Part shown: positions 1 to 6,610 of the stretch, piece by piece
How the letters are laid out: each line of letters starts with the position of its first letter
Position numbering within the stretch: position 1 is the stretch's first letter
Source of the DNA: Candidatus Sulfotelmatobacter sp.
GTDB lineage: Bacteria; Acidobacteriota; Terriglobia; Terriglobales; SbA1
Assembly (NCBI GenBank): GCA_030151135.1
Contig: JASLEQ010000353.1
Location: 1 to 8,197 of the forward strand
DNA length: 8,197 nt
Direction of reading: 5' to 3'
Translations under genes and position numbers: made by a program
Notes under the pieces: generated by a model
Seen by the model: the letters and a program-made list of their open reading frames with translations, nothing else
Told to the model about the DNA's origin: nothing
Database searches by the model: none

Positions 1-282
1 ATTCTGCTGCGGGAGGAATGGCGATGCTTGATGACGGATGTTGGTGGTGCTCACCGCCTCACCAGACGCGATCGGCTTCACTGCGGTGCCAACGATGACG
101 CCATACATCACAACCTGGTCCCCCGGTGCGAACGTTTTCAAAGCGAATTTGTGCTTCGCGGGAACATCGGAGACCAGAGTTAGCGATTTTCCTGCACAAT
201 CGACGACTTCGCCGCTCTTCAGATTCACGAGTGCAACGAACACGTTATCGCGAGAGTCGATTTGAATGACGCGAAGGGTCAT
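1..282 (-). CDS. uxaA: UxaA-family altronate/L-fuconate-type dehydratase, N-terminal part (runs off left edge)
   Basis: The 94 codons present encode the N-terminal SAF-like domain of the altronate dehydratase (UxaA) family. It begins MTLRVIQIDSRDNVFVALVN and carries the typical later stretch HKFALKTFAPGDQVVMYG, followed by GEAVSTTNIRH. This matches my memory of E. coli UxaA (HKFAL, KYGLPIG, GEHVHAHNTR). The catalytic Fe-dependent C-terminal domain must lie beyond base 1, and the frame is open to the edge. Start: ATG at 282-280; no in-frame ATG, GTG or TTG occurs in the ten codons upstream, and there is no clear Shine-Dalgarno. It follows the lactonase gene by 53 bp on the same strand. Known for the family: dehydration of sugar acids to 2-keto-3-deoxy acids; split uxaA-like genes sit in the Campylobacter jejuni fucose locus beside an amidohydrolase. 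Inference: the substrate here is L-fuconate or L-rhamnonate rather than altronate. The family call is firm, the substrate is not. Confidence 0.88.
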   Translation of the reverse strand, partial: MTLRVIQIDSRDNVFVALVNLKSGEVVDCAGKSLTLVSDVPAKHKFALKTFAPGDQVVMYGVIVGTAVKPIASGEAVSTTNIRHQASPFLPQQN

Positions 283-335
283 AGATGGAGACCGAAGCCG
301 AAAAGGTGATTGTAAACGACGCTGGAGTGAGGCTT

Positions 336-1190
336 CTACGTGTTAGCAATTCCCCGCTTCGTTGGCAGCTTCCAAAAGCGTTGCGCATTCCGGCCGACAA
401 TCAGGTCGCGCACTTCCGGCAAAAATTGCTGCAGCCAATGCTTCACGAGATTCATTGCGCCGGTATAGCTTGCCGCAACCAGGCATACCGGCCAATCGGA
501 ACCGATCATGAGCCGCTCTGGACCGAATGCTTCAGATGCAATATCGAGATATGGGACGATTTGTTCGGGCCTCCAGATTTTCCAATCGGCTTCGGTCACC
601 AATCCCGAGAGTTTGCAAAGGACGTTGGGAAAGTTGGCTAGACGACGAATACCTGTAGCCCAAGGCTCGATTTTCCCGGACTTGATTGCCGGCTTCGCCA
701 TGTGATCGAGCACGAAGCGCTGACGCGGAAACTTCTCGACAAATTCCGCTGCAACTGACAGGTGCTTTTCATAGATCAGAATGTCATATGCGAGATCGAA
801 CTCCTCGAGTGCGGCAATACCACGCATGAAGTCCTGTCGCATGAGGAAGCGATCGTCCGGTTCGGACTGAACAACATGGCGAACGCCCACGAACTTGGGA
901 TTTATTGAAAATTCTTTTAACTGTGATGTGACGTCCGGAGAGCACAGATCCACCCATCCAACGACTCCAACGATTTTGGGATTCTGATCTGCGAGCGACA
1001 GCAACCATCGGGTCTCCTGGAGCGTTTGGCGCGCTTGCACTGCGACCGAACCTGCAAATCCATTCTGAGCAAGTTCCGGCGCAAGATCAGTGGGCAGGAA
1101 GTCGCGGCGGATTGCTCGCATCGAATCATCAATCCACCTGTATTCTTCGGAATCGTACATCCAGAAATGCTGGTGGGCATCGATGCGCAT
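336..1190 (-). CDS. Amidohydrolase (Amidohydro_2), probable L-fucono-/L-rhamnono-1,4-lactonase
   Basis: Predicted 284-residue cytoplasmic TIM-barrel hydrolase of the amidohydrolase-2 family (COG3618 type), the usual length for sugar-lactone hydrolases. Visible motifs: N-terminal MRIDAHQHFW (H6, H8), GVRH around 102-105, LDHMAKP with H163, CKLSGL around 192-197, and IGSDWPVC with the catalytic-type Asp at about 232. This set is typical of L-fuconolactonase, L-rhamnonolactonase and related lactonases, which open the sugar-acid lactone made by a dehydrogenase. The start is placed at 1190 because the family starts immediately before the DAHQHFW strand. An upstream start at 1355 is open but would overlap the preceding gene by about 158 bp and add 55 unrelated residues. 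The gene begins 7 bp after the stop of the FMN-dehydrogenase gene, which argues for translational coupling; no strong Shine-Dalgarno is seen. Exact sugar not determinable. Confidence 0.9.
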   Translation of the reverse strand: MRIDAHQHFWMYDSEEYRWIDDSMRAIRRDFLPTDLAPELAQNGFAGSVAVQARQTLQETRWLLSLADQNPKIVGVVGWVDLCSPDVTSQLKEFSINPKFVGVRHVVQSEPDDRFLMRQDFMRGIAALEEFDLAYDILIYEKHLSVAAEFVEKFPRQRFVLDHMAKPAIKSGKIEPWATGIRRLANFPNVLCKLSGLVTEADWKIWRPEQIVPYLDIASEAFGPERLMIGSDWPVCLVAASYTGAMNLVKHWLQQFLPEVRDLIVGRNAQRFWKLPTKRGIANT

Positions 1191-1197
1191 CGGATGG

Positions 1198-2397
1198 TCA
1201 CGCGGCCCAAGAATTCGGAAGGTGAATGTACGAGCCTCCGAGCGCTCCGACCGAAGGGCAACCGAGCAGGCGTAGTGTTCTTTCGAGATCAGCACGGAGG
1301 ATCTCCAACGCGCGCATGACTCCGGCTTCGCCGGCGGCAGCCAGGCCATACGCATAGGCGCGTCCGCACAGAACGGCTTTTGCTCCCATGCATAGTGCTT
1401 TCACAATATCGCTACCCCGACGGACACCGCCGTCCATCAAGACCTCTACCTGTCCGTTTACAGCTTTGACAACCTCGGGCAGCGCTCTCAGCGAGGCTGG
1501 AACTCCGTCGAGCTGTCGGCCTCCATGGTTTGAAACCGAAATCGCTGCCGCACCTTCATCGATTGACCGGCGAGCATCATCGCCGCTGAGCACTCCTTTG
1601 ACAATGATCGGACCCTTCCAGATTTCGCGGATCCACTGGAAGTCAGCCCATGTCACCGCGGATTCGGCCAGTGCAGCCGCTACATCGACTAACGGCAAAG
1701 GACCTTTTCCGGGTACCACCACATTGGGTAGCGATGGAAGACCTCCGTCAACAAGGAAGCCGGCAAGCCATCGTGGCCTGGAGAGAATCTGAGGGAGGAA
1801 TGGAAACTTCTCGAATAAATTTCCGCTGACAAGCTCCCTTATGCCATTGCGATAGTCTCGCTCGCGAATGCCGGAAACCGGCGTGTCGATTGTGACCACC
1901 AGTGCAGAGTAGCCGGCCAGTCGGGCGCGCTCGATTGAGGCCTCTGCCGCCTGGCGCCCCCCCATAAGATAGAGCTGATAGAAAACGGGGCCGGTAGTCG
2001 CAGCTCTAACGTTCTCTAGCTTGTGACCAGAGATAGTGGATAGAGTAAAAGCGGTTCCGAATCTACCAGCGCTGCGTGCAGCGGCAATCTCGCCTAAGGG
2101 GTGCATCAACCGACTGTAACCAACAGGAGCCAGCAGAAAGGGGACAGCGAGGTCGATCCCAACGATCCGTGTTCGCAGGTCGCAAACCGGTTCCACCACC
2201 GCTTGCCTCGGACGGAAAGTCACATCATCGAACACGCGGCAGTTTTCTCGAAGCGTGACCTCGCCCTCGGCGCCGCCGTCTAGATAGTCGAAAACGGGTC
2301 GAGGAATACGCTCCTTCGCGATCCGACGCAGATCATCAATACATACAACTCGCGGCGGTTGTACTGCGCGGGAACGGATTGTTTGCGAGTCCGCCAT
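1198..2397 (-). CDS. FMN-dependent L-2-hydroxy-acid (L-lactate) dehydrogenase, LldD type
   Basis: A full-length 399-residue FMN-dependent alpha-hydroxy-acid dehydrogenase (LldD is about 396). It oxidises an L-2-hydroxy acid such as L-lactate to the 2-keto acid. Residues matching the flavocytochrome b2 active site can be placed: Tyr38 (VFDYLDGGAEGE), Tyr143 (YQLY), Asp171 (TIDTPVSG), Lys267 (IIVKGV), His291 and Arg294 (SNHGGRQLD). The spacings Y143-D171 (28), K267-H291 (24) and H291-R294 (3) equal those in that enzyme. MDGGVRRGSD and the later CGRAYAYGLAAAGE form the FMN-phosphate region. The start ATG at 2397 is the only reasonable one, since an in-frame stop lies about 10 codons upstream; the Shine-Dalgarno is weak. 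It sits 66 bp after the molybdoenzyme gene and 7 bp before the lactonase. Some stretches also resemble the mycofactocin enzyme MftD, but the HGGRQLD arginine and the neighbours favour lactate or a similar hydroxy acid. Confidence 0.88.
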   Translation of the reverse strand: MADSQTIRSRAVQPPRVVCIDDLRRIAKERIPRPVFDYLDGGAEGEVTLRENCRVFDDVTFRPRQAVVEPVCDLRTRIVGIDLAVPFLLAPVGYSRLMHPLGEIAAARSAGRFGTAFTLSTISGHKLENVRAATTGPVFYQLYLMGGRQAAEASIERARLAGYSALVVTIDTPVSGIRERDYRNGIRELVSGNLFEKFPFLPQILSRPRWLAGFLVDGGLPSLPNVVVPGKGPLPLVDVAAALAESAVTWADFQWIREIWKGPIIVKGVLSGDDARRSIDEGAAAISVSNHGGRQLDGVPASLRALPEVVKAVNGQVEVLMDGGVRRGSDIVKALCMGAKAVLCGRAYAYGLAAAGEAGVMRALEILRADLERTLRLLGCPSVGALGGSYIHLPNSWAA

Positions 2398-2463
2398 CGG
2401 AAAACTTGTGAATTCGCATAGATACTATCATCGGGACGCTCGGCGAAGTTGTCGTCGCGGCAG

Positions 2464-4872
2464 CTAACTCGTGAAGGCACTCGCAAGATTAGTTTCGCGA
2501 GTATTTTCAAGGCTAGCGCCGGAGCGCGCAAAGGAGACCACGATCGCTTTTGATGTTGGGGTATTGCTGCGCAATGCAACGCTGTCAATCGGCACTAAGA
2601 CATTCGCCTCTGGAAAGTACGTCGCCGCGCAGCGACGGGGAATCTCGTAAGCGACGGCCATGAAGCGTTGCGCCCGGCGCACCTGTTCCTTTCCATCTGT
2701 GAAGTAGTGGCTCGCAATATCCAGAAAGTCGCCCGGCTTCCACCCATGCTCCCGCAGATCATCCGGGTTCAACAGGACGACGCGCCTTCCGTTGAATATT
2801 CCCCGATAGCGATCATCAAGTCCGTAGATTGTGGTGTTGTACTGATCGTGGCTGCGTATGGTTGTTAGCAAGAACTGACCATGCTCGATCTGGATCGGTT
2901 CGAGTCGCGATGCAGTGAATTGAGCTCTTCCGCTTTTGGTCTTGTACTCGTTATCGCGCACGGCGTTCTGAAGGTAGAAGCCGCCCTTCTGTCGGACGCG
3001 GCGATTCATGTCTTCGCACCCGGGGACGACCTGAGCGATCAATTCGCGGATTCGGTCGTAGTCTTCTACAAGCTCCATCCATTTGATACGGCTGCGTATT
3101 CCCAGAGTCGCCGCTGCCAATCGAGCGACGATGACGGGTTCGCTCAAGGCATATTCGGAAGGAGGATCCAACGTCCCTCGAGATGTATGGACAACACCCA
3201 TTGAATTCTCGACCGTCACGAACTGTGGACCAGCAGCCTGCTGGTCCAAATTCGTGCGTCCGAGACAAGGCAAAATGAGCGCTTTGTTACCCGTAATCAC
3301 ATGAGACCGATTGAGCTTCGTCGAGACGTGAACCGTAAGCTCACATCGGGACAGAGCCTCAGCCGTGAACTCGGTATCCGACGTCGCGGAAAGAAAGTTC
3401 CCTCCCATGGCGAAGAATGTCTTCACTTTGCCGGCATGCATGGCTTTAATCGACTCCACCACATCCAAACCGGGCGTTCGAGGTGGATTGAATCCGAAGG
3501 TGTCGCGAAGCTTATCGAAGAAGCTTTCAGGCATCCTCGGCGAGATTCCCATTGTGCGATCACCTTGAACATTCGAGTGCCCGCGCACAGGACACACTCC
3601 AGCGCCGGGACGTCCGATGTGCCCGCCGAGAAGCATGAGATTAATGATCTCTTGAATCGTGGCGACTGCGTGGAGTTGTTGCGTCAGGCCCATCGCCCAG
3701 CATGCGATCATCGCTTTCGAGCGCATCACTACTTCGGCGACTTCCCTGATCTGCGCTCTGGCGATGCCGCTCTCTTCGACGATCTGTTCCCAGGAAGCGG
3801 CTGCTGCCGACTCTTGGAAGCGTTCGAACCCTTCAGTCTTCTGCTCGATGAAGGCATGGTTGACGATCTTGCCCTGCTGCCTTACATCTTCCTCCAGGAT
3901 TTCCTTGCAGAGTCCCTTTAAAAACGCGAGGTCGCCACTAAGCCGCACTTGCACGAAGTGTGTAGCGATCTTTGTGCCTCGGCCGAAAATGTGCAGCACG
4001 TCTTTTGGATGTTTGAACCGAATCAGCCCAGCTTCAGGCAGGGGATTTATGCTGACGATATTTGCCCCGCGCCTGGCAGCTCTTTGCAGCGTCGACAGCA
4101 TTCGCGGATGATTTGTGCCGGGATTCTGCCCAATAATAAGAATGGTGTCCGCCAGATCGAAGTCCTCGAGCTTCACCGTCCCTTTTCCGACACCAATCAC
4201 CTCGCGCAGCGCCAGCCCTGACGACTCGTGGCACAGGTTTGAGCAGTCTGGAAGGTTGTTTGTGCCGAAATGCCGAACAAACAGCTGATAAAGGAATGCC
4301 GCTTCGTTGCTGGTTCGTCCAGAGGTATAAAACACCGCCTGATCTGGGCTGCTGCAAGAGTTCAATTCGCCGGCAATCATTGCGAATGCGTCGTCCCACG
4401 AAATCGACTCGTAATGGTTTTCGCCTTCGCGCAAGACCATCGGATGCGTCAGTCGACCCTGATGTCCCATCCAGTAGTCAGATTTTCGCGACAGCTCAGC
4501 GACGCTCCACTTCGCAAAAAACTCTGACGTGCAACGCTTCGAGGTCGCCTCTTCGGCGATCGCTTTCACCCCATTCTCGCAATATTCATTCAGCGAGCGG
4601 TCCTGATCGGGATCGGGCCAAGCACATCCCGGACAGTCGGTACCATCGAACTGATTGAGGCGAGATAACGCGGCGATGCCTCGCGTGAGTCCGGGTTCTT
4701 TGATCGTGAACTCGGCTGCCTTAAAAACCGAATTCAGCCCTGCTGCGACTTGAGCTGGCTTGGTGAGTTCAATGCCTTCGGCATCAATAGGAGGTTGCGC
4801 GGAAGGTTTGTCGCGCTGCTGCCGGTATTCGGGCGCAGTCTCAAGGTCAGGCACAGCTTTCGTGTCGGCCAC
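2464..4872 (-). CDS. FdhF/YdeP-family molybdopterin oxidoreductase (formate dehydrogenase alpha-like)
   Basis: Predicted 802-residue molybdopterin-dependent oxidoreductase, close to the E. coli YdeP type (about 759 residues) of the FdhF/YdeP family. From the GTG start, key motifs are DCPGCAWPDPD (Cys80, Cys83) and a third Cys at about 98 (EYCENG), then YTSGRTSNEAAFLYQLF, and DCSNLCHESSG with Cys214-His215 where formate dehydrogenases carry the Mo-ligating Sec/Cys-His pair. GQNPGTNHPRM, RGHSNVQGDRTMGI and the C-terminal RSHDQYNTTIYGLDDRYRG are hallmark YdeP stretches. The C-terminal molybdopterin-dinucleotide domain ends before the TAG at 2464. No signal peptide, so cytoplasmic. Start choice: GTG at 4872 has GGGGAGG four bases upstream; an in-frame ATG at 4935 adds 21 basic residues but has no Shine-Dalgarno. 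It is the first gene of the leftward run. YdeP is tied to acid resistance in E. coli, but its reaction is unknown; formate oxidation should not be assumed. Confidence 0.9.
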   Translation of the reverse strand: MADTKAVPDLETAPEYRQQRDKPSAQPPIDAEGIELTKPAQVAAGLNSVFKAAEFTIKEPGLTRGIAALSRLNQFDGTDCPGCAWPDPDQDRSLNEYCENGVKAIAEEATSKRCTSEFFAKWSVAELSRKSDYWMGHQGRLTHPMVLREGENHYESISWDDAFAMIAGELNSCSSPDQAVFYTSGRTSNEAAFLYQLFVRHFGTNNLPDCSNLCHESSGLALREVIGVGKGTVKLEDFDLADTILIIGQNPGTNHPRMLSTLQRAARRGANIVSINPLPEAGLIRFKHPKDVLHIFGRGTKIATHFVQVRLSGDLAFLKGLCKEILEEDVRQQGKIVNHAFIEQKTEGFERFQESAAAASWEQIVEESGIARAQIREVAEVVMRSKAMIACWAMGLTQQLHAVATIQEIINLMLLGGHIGRPGAGVCPVRGHSNVQGDRTMGISPRMPESFFDKLRDTFGFNPPRTPGLDVVESIKAMHAGKVKTFFAMGGNFLSATSDTEFTAEALSRCELTVHVSTKLNRSHVITGNKALILPCLGRTNLDQQAAGPQFVTVENSMGVVHTSRGTLDPPSEYALSEPVIVARLAAATLGIRSRIKWMELVEDYDRIRELIAQVVPGCEDMNRRVRQKGGFYLQNAVRDNEYKTKSGRAQFTASRLEPIQIEHGQFLLTTIRSHDQYNTTIYGLDDRYRGIFNGRRVVLLNPDDLREHGWKPGDFLDIASHYFTDGKEQVRRAQRFMAVAYEIPRRCAATYFPEANVLVPIDSVALRSNTPTSKAIVVSFARSGASLENTRETNLASAFTS

Positions 4873-4876
4873 GTAG

Positions 4877-4883
4877 CCTCCCC
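4877..4883 (-). promoter_or_regulatory. Ribosome-binding site deciding the GTG start of the YdeP-type gene
   Basis: On the minus strand this reads GGGGAGG, followed by CTAC and then GTG at 4872. It is the only strong Shine-Dalgarno in the first 70 bases of the open frame. It therefore favours translation from 4872 over the ATG at 4935. Confidence 0.55.
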
Positions 4884-4943
4884 AATTGGGTTCTAGTGTA
4901 CGCCAGCGAATTCTTCGGTTGTGGCGCGAATGCATTTTGGATT

Positions 4944-4971
4944 AAAGTAGGCCCTTATTAAAACGTATCAA
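4944..4971 (-). promoter_or_regulatory. Candidate sigma70-type promoter for the leftward operon
   Basis: On the minus strand, TTGATA (4971-4966) is followed after 16 bases by TACTTT (4949-4944), a fair match to -35 and -10 elements in a locally A/T-rich stretch between divergent genes. A transcript would begin near 4937. That would make the ATG at 4935 practically leaderless and give the GTG at 4872 a leader of about 60 bases with its Shine-Dalgarno. Judged by eye only. The opposite strand of the same A/T-rich patch may carry the promoter of the rightward pair (a weak TTGGAT/TAAAAC pairing at 4937-4964), but that match is poor. Confidence 0.35.
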
Positions 4972-5003
4972 TAAACGCCCCGAGCCAGATCCAGGAGCGC
5001 GCC

Positions 5004-5010
5004 GGAGGTG
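5004..5010 (+). promoter_or_regulatory. Shine-Dalgarno that fixes the GTG start of the Gfo/Idh/MocA gene
   Basis: GGAGGTG lies five bases before the GTG at 5016. The spacing is ideal and supports this non-ATG start, which places the twin-arginine motif at residues 16-21. Confidence 0.7.
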
Positions 5011-5015
5011 GAACC

Positions 5016-6572
5016 GTGGACTTTCAACACTCATCCCAGAAAAGCTCGCCCACCGCAGTTTCGCGTCGCAAGTTCTTAGTTAACAGTGCAACCGCCGTCG
5101 CAGGTTTCACGATCATTCCCCGAAATGTTCTCGGTGGAACCGGATATGTGCCTCCAAGCGATAAAGTGAACATCGCATTCATCGGTGTCGGGGCGCAGGG
5201 ACTTCGGGTGATGCTTCATTTTCTGAAAGAGCCGGACGTCCAAGGAATAGCCGTATGCGACGCCTACAAAGGAGGCGCGGGATATCCGCAGTGGTCCGAC
5301 CGCGAATTCTGCAACTCCGTTCGCAAACTGATCGGCACCGACAGCGGCTGGGAGTGGCTCAGTCCAAATGATCCCTTGCAACTCACGCATTCACTCCGCG
5401 TCACCAGCGGTGTAGCCGGCCGTGAGCCATGCCAGAAAATCGTCGAAGGCTACTATGGTGCTCAAAAACGTTCTGGCCAGTATCACGGTTGCGCGGCATA
5501 TACCGATTTTCGGGAGCTTCTGGAAAAGCAAAAAGACGTTGACGCGGTCGTGGTCTGCACGACCGACAACCTCCACGCTGCCGTCTCCGCGGCAGCCATG
5601 AGAAAGGGCAAACACGTTTTCTGCCAGAAGCCTCTCACCCACACCATTTACGAGGCCAAACGCATCGCCGAGATTGCTCGTGAGACCGGGGTAGCCACGC
5701 AGATTGCTGTCGCGAATCAGGCGTCAGAAGATACTCGTTTACTTTGCGAATGGATTTGGGGCGGCGTTATCGGTCCGGTGCGCGAGGTCGCGAATTGGTC
5801 AAGTCGCCCATTCTGGCCGCAAGGCATCGATCGTCCTCAAGACACGCAAGCTGTTCCCGACGGCCTCGATTGGGACCTCTGGCTCGGACCAGCGCCGGAA
5901 CGTCCGTTCAATCGTGTGTATTTGCCATTCTCATGGCGGGGCTGGACTGATTTCGGTTGTGGTGCGCTGGGGGACATGGGCTCGTACAGCTACGACGCTA
6001 TCTTCCGCGTCTTGAAACTGGAGTCGCCAGTCAGTGTGGAAGCCAGTTCAACCGATCGCTACGATGAGACCTATCCGCAAGCCTCCATCATCCATTATCA
6101 ATTCCCCGCTCGCGGTGATATGCCCCCGGTGAAATTCACATGGTACGACGGCGGGCTGAAGCCTCCGCGTCCAGACGAGTTGGAGCCTGATCGTCCGCTG
6201 AAAGGCACTGGCGACGAGGACGAAGGCCTGCTCTTCATCGGCGACAGCGGCAAGATCCTTTGCGGATTCAATGGCCGAGGCCCTAAGCTCATTCCTCAGT
6301 CGAAAATGGATGCCTTTCAGCCTCCGCCCAAAACTCTTCCCCGCTCGCCAGGAAACGAGCGTGAATGGCTGGACTCGTGTAAGGGTGGGAAGGTGAAGCC
6401 CGGGGGGAACTTTGAGTTCGAAGGTATGGTGACTGAGACTCTTCTGCTGGGTAACATGGCAGTGTGCACCGGTGAAAGAATCTCGTGGGATCGCACAAAC
6501 CTCAGGGCAAATAACTCGGAGTTGGGACAGAAGTTAATCCGGCCAGAACGCCGAAAAGGCTGGGAACTATAA
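5016..6572 (+). CDS. Tat-exported Gfo/Idh/MocA-family sugar oxidoreductase
   Basis: A 518-residue protein with a twin-arginine signal (SRRKFLV, residues 16-22, then the hydrophobic stretch ATAVAGFTII) and a Gfo/Idh/MocA dehydrogenase body. The Rossmann domain starts at about 50 with VNIAFIGVGAQG (dinucleotide loop 57-62). Further landmarks are YTDFRELLE at 162-170, VVVCTTDNLHAA, the cofactor/substrate Lys-Pro in VFCQKPLTH (205-206), and the C-terminal-domain motif DFGCGALGDMGSY at 312-324. Between the Rossmann loop region (about 84) and YTDFRELLE there is a segment of roughly 75 residues, longer than in short family members. Such enzymes oxidise or reduce sugars with NAD(P), often tightly bound; export implies a prebound cofactor, as in Zymomonas glucose-fructose oxidoreductase. 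GTG start chosen from the Shine-Dalgarno. The next gene follows after 38 bp and is probably co-transcribed. The substrate is unknown; 3-keto-sugar formation is a reasonable guess. Confidence 0.9.
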   Translation: MDFQHSSQKSSPTAVSRRKFLVNSATAVAGFTIIPRNVLGGTGYVPPSDKVNIAFIGVGAQGLRVMLHFLKEPDVQGIAVCDAYKGGAGYPQWSDREFCNSVRKLIGTDSGWEWLSPNDPLQLTHSLRVTSGVAGREPCQKIVEGYYGAQKRSGQYHGCAAYTDFRELLEKQKDVDAVVVCTTDNLHAAVSAAAMRKGKHVFCQKPLTHTIYEAKRIAEIARETGVATQIAVANQASEDTRLLCEWIWGGVIGPVREVANWSSRPFWPQGIDRPQDTQAVPDGLDWDLWLGPAPERPFNRVYLPFSWRGWTDFGCGALGDMGSYSYDAIFRVLKLESPVSVEASSTDRYDETYPQASIIHYQFPARGDMPPVKFTWYDGGLKPPRPDELEPDRPLKGTGDEDEGLLFIGDSGKILCGFNGRGPKLIPQSKMDAFQPPPKTLPRSPGNEREWLDSCKGGKVKPGGNFEFEGMVTETLLLGNMAVCTGERISWDRTNLRANNSELGQKLIRPERRKGWEL

Positions 6573-6599
6573 GCGAGTGTAAAACGCAGACTTAATATC

Positions 6600-6606
6600 A
6601 GGAGAG
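6600..6606 (+). promoter_or_regulatory. Shine-Dalgarno of the TIM-barrel gene
   Basis: AGGAGAG lies four bases before the ATG at 6611. It favours this start over the second in-frame ATG at 6620 (MTRRTF), which would leave a very short n-region before the twin arginines. Confidence 0.6.
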
Positions 6607-6610
6607 TCTC

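Noticed and set aside
1191..1355. Upstream extension of the lactonase gene to a start at 1355 (55 more residues)
   Set aside because: It would overlap the FMN-dehydrogenase coding region by about 158 bp, the added residues show no family resemblance, and MRIDAHQHFW is the normal N terminus of this family.
2421..2429. Short palindrome GATACTATC ahead of the FMN-dehydrogenase gene
   Set aside because: Only four base pairs around a centre base with no extension; expected by chance and no regulator is encoded in the window.
3301..3921. A 206-residue plus-strand open frame opposite the molybdoenzyme gene
   Set aside because: It lies wholly antisense to a highly conserved coding sequence, has no recognisable domain or ribosome-binding site, and its composition fits a mirror of the coding strand.
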